DNA from: an uncultured Prevotella sp.
Lineage (GTDB): Bacteria > Bacteroidota > Bacteroidia > Bacteroidales > Bacteroidaceae
Assembly (NCBI GenBank): GCA_900551985.1
Contig: URYG01000069.1
Coordinates: forward strand, 1 to 14,083
Length of the DNA: 14,083 nt
Direction: 5' to 3'
Part shown: positions 6,528 through 13,651 of the stretch, in pieces
Numbering within the stretch: position 1 is the stretch's first letter
How the letters are laid out: the number at the start of each line of letters is the position of its first letter
Notes under the pieces: model-generated
What the model was told of the DNA's origin: nothing
The model's input: the letters and a program-made list of their open reading frames with translations, nothing else
Databases searched by the model: none
Program-made: the position numbers and the translations under genes

Positions 6528-9464
6528 ATGAAAGCATTCTTGAAAACAGTAGCCCAGGACATGCTGGCAAAATACGGCACCAACATGAGCGACATCGCTG
6601 TGGTCTTTCCAAACAAACGTGCAGCGCTCTTCCTCAACACCTATCTGGCGCAATTGGCCGGCAAGCCGATCTGGACTCCCACATACATCACCATCAGCGA
6701 CCTCTTCCGTCGGCACTCCGACCTGAAGGTAGCTGACCCCATCAAGTCTATCTGCGACCTGCACAAGGTATTCGTAGCATGCACAGGCATTGATGAGACC
6801 CTCGACCATTTTTATGGTTGGGGGCAGCTCCTCCTTGCCGATTTTGACGATGTAGATAAGAACATGGTAGATGCCAAACTGCTCTTTGCCAATCTGAGTG
6901 ACATCCACGAACTCGACGATGTTTCTTATCTCACAGACTATCAGAAAGCAATGATCAAGAAATTCTTCAGCAATTTCTCTGATGATCACAATACAGAACT
7001 AAAGAAGCGATTCCTGCAGTTATGGTCACATTTCTACGATATCTACGTGGGATTCAACCAGAAACTTGCCGAACAGCAACTGGCTTATGAAGGAGCGCTC
7101 TACCGCAAGGTAGTAAACGATGAAGATATAGATTTCCATTACAAGAAATATCTCTTCATCGGTTTCAATATGATGCAGATCGTAGAACAGACACTATGCG
7201 ACCGACTGATGAAACAGGGCAAGGCCCTTTTCTACTGGGATTATGACAACTATTATATGGAGGGACAGAATGAAGCCGGCCACTACATCCGTCAGTATCT
7301 GAAGCACTATCCCAACGAACTTGCCAGCTATCCGCAGAAAGACATCTACGACAACATGTCGAAGAGCAAGGATATCACCTACATATCTGCACCTACAGAG
7401 AACATCCAGGCGAGATACGTAAACGCCTGGCTCAAGGAGTACAACCGCTACAAGATGGGGCGCAATGTAGCCATCGTACTGAGCGATGAAAACCTCTTGC
7501 AGAGTGTGATTCATTCACTTCCGGAAGAGGTGAAAAGCGTCAATATCACGATAGGTTATCCTTTGCAGCAAACACCTTTCTACAGTCTCATCCAGCAGCT
7601 CATCCAGTTGCAGGGAATAGGTCATCCACTGCATAGCGAAACCTACCGTCTTCATTATGTGCTCACAGCATTGCGCCATCCCTATACGAGATTCATCAGC
7701 TCCCGGTATGCCGACCTGCTTGAAAAGCTGGAAGAGCAGAAACGCTTCTACCCATCGCGCGATTTCCTCAGCATGGATGGAGATGAAGGGCTCTCTCTGC
7801 TTTTCAGAAACCTGGAAGAGCAGACAGCAGAAGCCACGCAAGGCAGCTATAACAAGCAGCTCATCAGCTACTTGCTGGATATTCTGCGCATGATAGGTAC
7901 CCAGGCAAAGGATTTGAATGATCCGCTATTCCACGAATCACTCTATCGCACCTATACCCTACTCAACCGCCTGCAGGAACTCATCACTTCCGGCGACCTT
8001 GAGGTAGATACCATCACTCTGGAGCGACTGATACAGCAGCTCATCCAGACCACAAGCATACCATTCCATGGCGAGCCGGCAGAAGGAATACAGGTAATGG
8101 GTGTACTCGAAACCAGAAACCTCGATTTCGATCATATTCTGGTTCTATCCTGCAACGAAGGCAAAATACCAAAGGGCGTGAACGATTCTTCATTCATCCC
8201 TTACTCCCTGCGCAAGGCATACGGTCTCACCACCGTAGAAAACAAGGTGGCCATCTTTGCCTACTACTTCCACAGTATGTTGCAGCGTGCCCACGACATC
8301 ACGCTTACCTACAACAATGCTACGGAAGATGGTCAATCGGGCGAGATGAGCAGATTCATGCTCCAGCTGATGGTAGAAAGTCAGCATCCTATCGTTCGCA
8401 AGACCCTCATCGCTGGTCAGAAACCCCTTCGCCCGGCATACGACGAAGAGCCAAAGACCGAAGAAGTGATGAAGGTACTTGACGACGTAAGAATGCTCAC
8501 ACCTACTTTTCTCAATACATACCAGAGATGCCAGAAGCAGTTCTATTATAAATATGTAAAGGGATTGCTGGAGCCGGATGAAATAGATGAAGACGAAGTA
8601 GATAACCGCATCTTCGGAAACATCTTCCATCGGGCAGCCGAACTGTTCTACTATGGCTTTGCCAGCAAGAGCGATATCCAGACTGATGAAAAAGGGAAGC
8701 AGCAGCTCATCCGCCCAATCGTCATCACGGCAGACAACCTGGACCAGGCAATGAAGGATAAGATGCTGGTAGATAGACTGGTAGATCAGGCCTTCAGAGA
8801 AGAACTCTTCAAGGTAGGCAACAACGACTATCATCCGAAATACAACGGATTGCAGCTCATCAACAAAGAGGTAATAGCCAGCTACCTGAGGCAGCTCATC
8901 TCCATAGACCGGCGCCAGACTCCATTCACCATCATCGGTATGGAACTGGTGGTTTCAGATACGCTGAAAGTCAACACAAGCAGAGGCGAAAAGCAGTTCA
9001 AGATCGGTGGTTTCATCGACCGCCTGGATGCCATTTCTCCTATATCGAACATTTCGGAACGCATCAGAGTCATCGATTACAAGACGGGAAGAGCACAGAC
9101 AACCCATCCTAAGGATATAGCTGAGATTTTCTCGGCAGCTCCCCAGGCACTGAGCAAGCATACGGATTATTATCTGCAGGCTTTCCTCTACTCGATGATC
9201 ATCAAGAACAGCAAAAGATACAATTCTGCCCAGGCCCCCGTGTCACCAGGCTTGCTGTTCATACAGAATGCAGGCGCAGAAGACTACGACCCGACCCTTA
9301 AACTAGGCAAGGAAAAGATAGAAGATATTACGCCGTATGAAGAAGACTTCATGGCGCATCTCCGCAGTCTGATAGCCGACATCTACAATCCCGCATTGCC
9401 ACTGCGCCCTACCAGCGACAAGAAACGCTGCGAGTATTGTCCGTACGCCGGACTATGCAAATAG
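6528..9464 (+). CDS. addB: AddB-like PD-(D/E)XK nuclease with inactive helicase fold and Fe-S cysteine set
   Basis: The partner subunit of the break-processing complex. The N-terminal half looks like an SF1 helicase fold without its ATPase motifs: it opens near the motif Ia region (VVFPNKRAALFL, 25-36), and I see no Walker A. A motif V-like stretch, GVLETRNLDFDHILVL (525-540), is recognisable. The C-terminal nuclease is intact: His701 (NIFHRAAELF), Asp834 (FIDRLD), Asp850-Tyr-Lys852 (VIDYKTG) and Gln884 (YYLQAFLY). Four cysteines typical of the AddB Fe-S staple frame the nuclease: Cys668 (YQRC), Cys968, Cys971 and Cys977 (CEYCPYAGLC), the last next to the C-terminus. The length, 978 residues, is somewhat below Firmicutes AddB, consistent with a shortened N-terminus. 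It probably shares a transcript with addA. Absence of Walker A means translocation should depend on AddA (inference). Confidence 0.92.
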   Translation: MKAFLKTVAQDMLAKYGTNMSDIAVVFPNKRAALFLNTYLAQLAGKPIWTPTYITISDLFRRHSDLKVADPIKSICDLHKVFVACTGIDETLDHFYGWGQLLLADFDDVDKNMVDAKLLFANLSDIHELDDVSYLTDYQKAMIKKFFSNFSDDHNTELKKRFLQLWSHFYDIYVGFNQKLAEQQLAYEGALYRKVVNDEDIDFHYKKYLFIGFNMMQIVEQTLCDRLMKQGKALFYWDYDNYYMEGQNEAGHYIRQYLKHYPNELASYPQKDIYDNMSKSKDITYISAPTENIQARYVNAWLKEYNRYKMGRNVAIVLSDENLLQSVIHSLPEEVKSVNITIGYPLQQTPFYSLIQQLIQLQGIGHPLHSETYRLHYVLTALRHPYTRFISSRYADLLEKLEEQKRFYPSRDFLSMDGDEGLSLLFRNLEEQTAEATQGSYNKQLISYLLDILRMIGTQAKDLNDPLFHESLYRTYTLLNRLQELITSGDLEVDTITLERLIQQLIQTTSIPFHGEPAEGIQVMGVLETRNLDFDHILVLSCNEGKIPKGVNDSSFIPYSLRKAYGLTTVENKVAIFAYYFHSMLQRAHDITLTYNNATEDGQSGEMSRFMLQLMVESQHPIVRKTLIAGQKPLRPAYDEEPKTEEVMKVLDDVRMLTPTFLNTYQRCQKQFYYKYVKGLLEPDEIDEDEVDNRIFGNIFHRAAELFYYGFASKSDIQTDEKGKQQLIRPIVITADNLDQAMKDKMLVDRLVDQAFREELFKVGNNDYHPKYNGLQLINKEVIASYLRQLISIDRRQTPFTIIGMELVVSDTLKVNTSRGEKQFKIGGFIDRLDAISPISNISERIRVIDYKTGRAQTTHPKDIAEIFSAAPQALSKHTDYYLQAFLYSMIIKNSKRYNSAQAPVSPGLLFIQNAGAEDYDPTLKLGKEKIEDITPYEEDFMAHLRSLIADIYNPALPLRPTSDKKRCEYCPYAGLCK

Positions 9465-9484
9465 GTATTGCAGAATGTTAAAAT

Positions 9485-9527
9485 GAGAAATATTTGGGAG
9501 CAAAATTTGTTTCTTCAAATATTTCTC
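9485..9527. promoter_or_regulatory. Perfect 12-bp inverted repeat overlapping the sigma-gene promoter (candidate operator)
   Basis: GAGAAATATTTG at 9485-9496 is the exact reverse complement of CAAATATTTCTC at 9516-9527. The 19-bp centre contains the -33 TTTG (9506-9509), and the right arm fills most of the spacer up to 2 bp before the -7 box. A bound protein would occlude the promoter. Each arm contains the self-complementary core AAATATTT. The repeat also follows addB by 20 bp, so a weak AT-rich hairpin terminator is the alternative. Confidence 0.6.
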
Positions 9528-9537
9528 TGTATTTTTG
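9506..9537 (+). promoter_or_regulatory. Bacteroidota-type promoter for the small sigma-factor gene
   Basis: TTTG at 9506-9509 and TATTTTTG at 9530-9537 are 20 bp apart, matching TTTG/TAnnTTTG. The start of transcription is expected near 9541-9544, giving a leader of about 90 nt before the ATG at 9635. The leader contains a short GAGAGA/TCTCTC complementarity (9543-9548 with 9575-9580). Confidence 0.7.
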
Positions 9538-9625
9538 CAGTAGAGAGAGCACACTACGCAATCACGCAAGAGTTTCTCTCGGCAGAAAATTGCATCATAA
9601 ACATCATTCATGAATTAAAAGACCC

Positions 9626-9632
9626 AAAGGAG
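9626..9632 (+). promoter_or_regulatory. Shine-Dalgarno-like AAAGGAG directly before the sigma-factor start codon
   Basis: AAAGGAG ends only 2 nt before the ATG at 9635. The other genes in the window lack such a purine-rich match, as usual for Bacteroidota. The spacing is shorter than the usual 5-9 nt, so its contribution is uncertain, but it supports the chosen start. Confidence 0.5.
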
Positions 9633-9634
9633 AT

Positions 9635-10252
9635 ATGACAGAGAAAGAAATCAATAAGTTGGTAAGCGATAACATCAACTACGTAAAATCGGTAGCCAAC
9701 CACTATCGTGGTAAGGGTGTTGACTTCGATGACTTGGTTAGCGAAGGAACTTTGGCTATGCTCACGGCAGCTCAAAAATACGATGCCGAACGCGGTTCGC
9801 AGTTTGTGGCTTATGCATCCCCTTTCATCCGCAAGGCAATGCAGCAGACCATCGACAAGCAGGCAGCACTCTATCGTGTACCAAAGGATCAGAAGAAGTA
9901 TGCACCACGCAATGCTGCAAAAGCTGTTTCCATCGATGCCCCTATCAGTGAGGGAAACAAGTACACCCTACTCGACATCCTTATCAACAAGGATGCCCAG
10001 CCGGCAGACGACAACACGGCTTTCACCCAGATGCTCAACGACTTGGAACGCTGCGTTGGAGAACTGGAAGAACGAGACCGCATAGTCATTTCTAAGTTCT
10101 ATGGTATAGGAATGGCACATGAAACTCTGGCAGAAATTGCAGAAGACTTGCAGTTGAAGCGAGAGCGTGTACGCCAGATCAGAGACAAGGCAATACGCCA
10201 GATATCAAAGAATACGACCAGCAAGGTGCTCAAGCATTTTCTAAGAAAATAG
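9635..10252 (+). CDS. Small sigma-70-family RNA polymerase sigma factor (reduced RpoD-like paralogue)
   Basis: A 205-residue sigma factor that would direct RNA polymerase to a subset of promoters. Residues about 10-83 are region 2 (YVKSVANHYRGKGVDFDDL to IDKQAALYRVP). Residues 98-125 (VSIDAPISEG, LLDILINKD) resemble the region 3.2 linker of Bacteroidota RpoD. Residues 139-190 are region 4, with the helix-turn-helix ETLAEIAEDLQLKRERVRQIRDKAI. Compared with the housekeeping factor (about 290 residues, from memory) it lacks region 1.2 and the region 3 helices. In region 2.3 the usual YAVWWIRQ is YASPFIRK (60-67), so the two tryptophans that help melt the promoter are Pro and Phe. The region 4 match to RpoD-type factors is closer than to ECF factors. 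It has its own promoter and ends at a strong terminator, so it is monocistronic. The regulon is unknown. Confidence 0.88.
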   Translation: MTEKEINKLVSDNINYVKSVANHYRGKGVDFDDLVSEGTLAMLTAAQKYDAERGSQFVAYASPFIRKAMQQTIDKQAALYRVPKDQKKYAPRNAAKAVSIDAPISEGNKYTLLDILINKDAQPADDNTAFTQMLNDLERCVGELEERDRIVISKFYGIGMAHETLAEIAEDLQLKRERVRQIRDKAIRQISKNTTSKVLKHFLRK

Positions 10253-10265
10253 ATGGTGATACAAA

Positions 10266-10310
10266 ATAAAAATGGCTGTACAAGAAACGATCCTGTACAG
10301 CCATTTTTAT
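10266..10310. terminator. Bidirectional intrinsic terminator between convergent genes
   Basis: A perfect 17-bp inverted repeat, ATAAAAATGGCTGTACA (10266-10282) and its complement (10294-10310), encloses an 11-nt loop. The A-tract on one side and T-tract on the other give a GC-containing stem followed by U-runs in both directions. It lies 13 bp after the sigma-gene stop and 29 bp beyond the stop of the convergent AraC-type gene, so it should end both transcripts. Confidence 0.93.
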
Positions 10311-10339
10311 ATGAGCGGTATTGCTTCAATAAGACTCAG

Positions 10340-10759
10340 TTACTTATGCTGTGAATGTTCGAGGCGATACTGACGTGGAGTAATGCCCAGACGCTTGTAA
10401 AAGTTTGCATAGAAACTTTGACGAGTGCTGAATCCAGCCATCTCACTGATATCTTCCACGCTCATCTTTGCGTAGCGCTTATCTGTGAGCAGCGACATAG
10501 CATCGTTCACACGATAGTCGTTAACCAACTCTGAATAATTCTTGTGGAATCGAGTTGCACACACTGCTGAAATATAACGAGAGTTCGTGCTCAAGTCCTC
10601 AGCCAACTTCTTTGAGTTGTACTCAGGATCCTTGTATTTTCTCTCCGTTACAATCAGACGGATAATCTCATCACGGAGGCGGTCTTTAGTCTCCTCACTC
10701 AGCAAGGTTTGATATCTCGCTGACTTCTCTTTTTTGGGTTGAATGTTATACTTAGCCAT
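10340..10759 (-). CDS. Short AraC/XylS-type helix-turn-helix transcriptional regulator
   Basis: A 139-residue protein that is essentially an AraC-type DNA-binding domain. Helix-turn-helix 1 lies at about 48-64 (NSKKLAEDLSTNSRYISAV) and the second at about 101-131 (VEDISEMAGFSTRQSFY, then FYKRLGITPRQYR, the characteristic AraC C-terminal signature). The 47 residues before them are basic and do not resemble a sensor domain, so the regulator has no evident ligand or phosphorylation input. The frame stays open to an ATG at 10894, but the ATG at 10759 (MAKYNIQPKK) is chosen because a well-matched promoter lies just upstream of it and the longer start lies upstream of that promoter. It is divergent from the LTA-synthase-like gene and may regulate it or itself; this is inference from position. 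Confidence 0.88.
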   Translation of the reverse strand: MAKYNIQPKKEKSARYQTLLSEETKDRLRDEIIRLIVTERKYKDPEYNSKKLAEDLSTNSRYISAVCATRFHKNYSELVNDYRVNDAMSLLTDKRYAKMSVEDISEMAGFSTRQSFYANFYKRLGITPRQYRLEHSQHK

Positions 10760-10781
10760 AATGCGTAATAAATTAATACAA

Positions 10782-10813
10782 CAAAGGTACGGCAAAAATA
10801 TTAAACTACCAAA
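10782..10813 (-). promoter_or_regulatory. Bacteroidota-type promoter for the AraC-type gene
   Basis: On the minus strand, TTTG (plus-strand CAAA, 10810-10813) and TACCTTTG (plus-strand CAAAGGTA, 10782-10789) are 20 bp apart. Transcription should start near 10777, about 18 nt before the ATG ending at 10759. This rules out the longer start at 10894 for this transcript. Confidence 0.72.
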
Positions 10814-10849
10814 TTTTTTGGCACTTTTTTGAAAAAAACTATCAAAATA

Positions 10850-10881
10850 ATTGTCTATCTCGAAAATTATTCCTAATTTTG
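10850..10881 (+). promoter_or_regulatory. Promoter for the LTA-synthase-like operon
   Basis: TAATTTTG (TAnnTTTG) at 10874-10881 is preceded, across 20 bp, by ATTG at 10850-10853, one mismatch from TTTG. Transcription should start near 10886, leaving a leader of about 59 nt. It is divergent from the AraC-type promoter, with 36 bp between the two -33 boxes. Confidence 0.62.
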
Positions 10882-10898
10882 CATACAGATACATTATT

Positions 10899-10941
10899 AA
10901 TATAGGAAAATTAAACGTTAAATATAGAAAAGTTCAACATT
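10899..10941 (+). repeat. Imperfect 22-bp tandem repeat in the leader of the LTA-synthase-like gene
   Basis: Positions 10899-10919 and 10921-10941 share 17 of 21 bases, both beginning AATATAG and ending in AACnTT, at a 22-bp offset. Both copies lie inside the predicted leader and the second ends 3 nt before the ATG at 10945. They could be a duplicated regulator or ribosome-entry element, or chance similarity in AT-rich DNA. Confidence 0.5.
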
Positions 10942-10944
10942 CGT

Positions 10945-12852
10945 ATGAAGCAAATTATATGGTTTGTTAAGACTTATGCTACGTTTGTAGTATTGTTTGT
11001 TTTGCAGAAGCCGCTATTCCTCTTTCTGGAAAAGGGTTCTGCCACACAACCTGTCGACAATATCTTCGCAGAATTGCCTGCAGTTATCTGGCATGGACTT
11101 CCACTCGATTTATCGATGGCAGGTTACCTATCTGTGATTCCAGGTTTACTTTCCATTGCCGTGGTATGGCTGAAAAGAGACCTGGTTAAACCAATTATGA
11201 ACATCTACTTCATAATTGCCTCACTTTTCATCACTTGCAGTTTCCTGCTTAATGCAAGTCTTTATCCATACTGGAAGTATCCATTGGATAGTACACCACT
11301 CTTCTACTTCTTCACTTCACCGGCTGATGCCATCGCCAGTGTAAGCATCTGGCAAGTGATTCTTTCAATTGTCATATTGATTGTTCTGACCGTAGGAGTT
11401 TGGTTCACATTACGAATGCGAGGCGAGAAACGCAAACATTACAGTCGCTACAGCTACGGATATGGAGGATTCGGCAGTGGTAAAAGAAACCGATTCGATG
11501 ACTTCGACCGCCATCGTGGCCGTACATCCATCATCCTCCTCCTGCTCACAGGCTTACTCTTCTTGCCTATCAGAGGAGGCATCACCGTTTCTACGATGAA
11601 CACGGGACAGGCATACTACAGTCAGAATGCCTATCTGAACCACTCTGCTGTGAATCCGCTGTTCAGCCTGTTTGAATCAATCACTCACCAGGAGGACTTC
11701 GCCTCACAGTATCGCTTCATGAAAGATAAAGAGGCTGACAAGATATTCGCATCGATGACAAGTACAAGCGATGAGAACACCTACCCTTTGCTCAATGAGG
11801 CAACTTTCAAAAAGGGAACTCCAGACATTCTCATTGTCATCATGGAAAGTTTTGCCAGCGACATCATGCCGTCCATGGGTTCATACAAGGATGTAGCCGT
11901 ATGTCTGGATTCCATTGCCCAGCAGAGTATTCTATTTACAAGATTCTATGCCAACAGTTTCCGCACGGACAGAGGTATGGTTTCCATATTGAGCGGTTAT
12001 CCTGCACAGACCACAACCAGCATCATGCGCTATCCACGCAAGACGAGCCAGTTGCCATCCATAGCCCGCAACCTGGCGAAATATAAGAATTACAAGACCA
12101 CCTATTATTATGGTGGAGATGCTGATTTCTGCAACATGCGCTCCTATCTAGTTTCTCAGGGTTACCAGCATATCATTTCTGATGCCAACTTCCCAATAGA
12201 AGACAAGCTGAGCAAATGGGGTGTGCCAGACCATATCCTGGCAGCCAGAATGATGAAAGATATCAAGGCACAGCAGAATGAGAAGCGTCCTATGCTGAGA
12301 ATATTGCAGACTTCCAGCAGCCACGAACCTTTCGAGGTACCTTATCACAGACTGAAAGACAAGCGTCTGAATGCTTTCGCCTACACCGACAGCGTAATGG
12401 GTGCCATCGTCAGGGAATACCGCAAACTGCCTAGATGGAAGAATACGCTTATCGTGTTCGTACCAGACCATGTGGGAGGATATAAGGAACAGCTGAACGA
12501 CCACGACCGTAGCCGTTACCAGATACCACTCATCCTGGCAGGTGGCGCTATCTCGCGCCCTATGAAAGTGGGCATCATCGGTTCACAGCATGACATTGCA
12601 GCCACCCTGCTCGGTCAGCTGGGAGTAGAGCACAGGGAATTCACTTTCAGTAAGAACATGATGAGTGATGCCACACCTAAATTCGCATTCTTTGCAGTGA
12701 ACGATGCATTTGGTATTGTTTCAGAAGAGAACTCGCTCATCTACGACAACAGAGCCAAGCGAATCGTATATGACAAAGGCGAAAAAGGCTTTAATCTGAA
12801 GAGAGGTCAAGCCTATCTCCAGAAGCTATATGATGACTTAGCCAGGAAATAG
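10945..12852 (+). CDS. LTA-synthase-family membrane phosphotransferase (sulfatase fold)
   Basis: An inner-membrane enzyme with an extracytoplasmic catalytic domain. In Gram-positives this family moves glycerol-phosphate from phosphatidylglycerol to polymers; Gram-negative relatives decorate glycans or lipids with phospholipid headgroups. About five membrane helices are visible (about 8-28, 56-75, 84-104, 134-155, 194-212). The soluble domain from about 290 has the expected residues: Glu301 (IVIMESFASD), nucleophile Thr341 (NSFRTDRGM), His460 (SSSHEPF) and Asp508-His509 (FVPDHVGG), so it should be active. A basic, Gly/Tyr-rich loop (157-193) between helices 4 and 5 is unusual. The length, 635 residues, is normal for the family. 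The ATG at 10945 follows a promoter, and the start precedes helix 1. A PAP2 phosphatase gene follows after 64 bp. The substrate is unknown; Bacteroidales are not known to make lipoteichoic acid. Confidence 0.88.
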   Translation: MKQIIWFVKTYATFVVLFVLQKPLFLFLEKGSATQPVDNIFAELPAVIWHGLPLDLSMAGYLSVIPGLLSIAVVWLKRDLVKPIMNIYFIIASLFITCSFLLNASLYPYWKYPLDSTPLFYFFTSPADAIASVSIWQVILSIVILIVLTVGVWFTLRMRGEKRKHYSRYSYGYGGFGSGKRNRFDDFDRHRGRTSIILLLLTGLLFLPIRGGITVSTMNTGQAYYSQNAYLNHSAVNPLFSLFESITHQEDFASQYRFMKDKEADKIFASMTSTSDENTYPLLNEATFKKGTPDILIVIMESFASDIMPSMGSYKDVAVCLDSIAQQSILFTRFYANSFRTDRGMVSILSGYPAQTTTSIMRYPRKTSQLPSIARNLAKYKNYKTTYYYGGDADFCNMRSYLVSQGYQHIISDANFPIEDKLSKWGVPDHILAARMMKDIKAQQNEKRPMLRILQTSSSHEPFEVPYHRLKDKRLNAFAYTDSVMGAIVREYRKLPRWKNTLIVFVPDHVGGYKEQLNDHDRSRYQIPLILAGGAISRPMKVGIIGSQHDIAATLLGQLGVEHREFTFSKNMMSDATPKFAFFAVNDAFGIVSEENSLIYDNRAKRIVYDKGEKGFNLKRGQAYLQKLYDDLARK

Positions 12853-12916
12853 GCAACATATAGAATGATAGTAAAAACGAGAATATAAATATCAACAAAA
12901 ATAGTAAAAAGCAACA

Positions 12917-13606
12917 ATGCTAGAACTCATTCATTATCTGGAACAGATAGACACAGCGATATTGCTATTTTTCAATGGCATGCACTGTGAACTATTCGAT
13001 TACTTCATGGTTTTGGTGAGCAACCGATTCACTTGGGTTCCATTTTATGCAGCGTTCATCTTCGTGATGATTAAGAATTTCCACTGGAAGGTGACGGCAG
13101 TCACTATTTTAGCTGTAGCACTCCTCGTATTGCTCTGTGACCAGACAGCATCAGGCTTACTCAAGCCATTGGTAGGACGCCTCCGCCCAAGCAACCTGGA
13201 CAACTCCATATCCTATATGGTGCACGTGGTTGATGGATACCGGGGAGGCAGATACGGATTTCCTTCCTCTCACTCCGCCAACTCTTGGGGAGTTGCCATC
13301 TTCGCCATGTATCTGGTAAGAAACAGAAAGCTGAGTATATTCCTGGCGTTCTGGGCTGCACTGGTAACATATTCCCGTGCCTATCTGGGAGTACATTATC
13401 CTGGAGACTTGCTGGTAGGAGTTCTTATTGGTTTCGTTATGGCATCGATTGTATTCTATGCCTATAACCGTTGGGCAAGATCATACACCCAGGAGTTTCT
13501 GGACGGGAAGAAAAACATCCAGTATAATTATCTCCCCATATCAGTAGGACTGATCAGCATAGCAACCATGTTTGCTACAAGTCTGATTATGTTTTTCACA
13601 TCCTAA
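12917..13606 (+). CDS. PAP2-family membrane lipid phosphatase
   Basis: A 229-residue integral membrane phosphatase of the type-2 phosphatidic acid phosphatase family, which removes phosphate from lipid substrates such as phosphatidic acid, phosphatidylglycerophosphate, undecaprenyl pyrophosphate or lipid A. The three-part signature is complete: KPLVGRLRP (Lys83, Arg90, Pro91), PSSH (116-119, His119) and SRAYLGVHYPGD (Ser153, Arg154, His160, Asp164). About six hydrophobic helices surround these motifs, as usual for the family. It begins 64 bp after the LTA-synthase-like gene with no promoter consensus in between, so it is probably co-transcribed. The pairing suggests that it handles a lipid made or released by the upstream enzyme (inference). 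The exact substrate cannot be read from sequence. Confidence 0.9.
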   Translation: MLELIHYLEQIDTAILLFFNGMHCELFDYFMVLVSNRFTWVPFYAAFIFVMIKNFHWKVTAVTILAVALLVLLCDQTASGLLKPLVGRLRPSNLDNSISYMVHVVDGYRGGRYGFPSSHSANSWGVAIFAMYLVRNRKLSIFLAFWAALVTYSRAYLGVHYPGDLLVGVLIGFVMASIVFYAYNRWARSYTQEFLDGKKNIQYNYLPISVGLISIATMFATSLIMFFTS

Positions 13607-13651
13607 AGAAAGTAATATTTTCAAAATATCAATAATTAAAAGATCAAGATT

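Noticed and set aside
6456..6989. Minus-strand frame spanning the addA-addB junction
   Set aside because: It overlaps the ends of two well-supported genes and its translation has no recognisable domain.
10340..10894. Longer version of the AraC-type protein starting at 10894
   Set aside because: The extra 45 residues would be encoded across the -33/-7 promoter that drives this gene, and they are hydrophobic and AT-driven with no domain. The ATG at 10759 fits a short leader.
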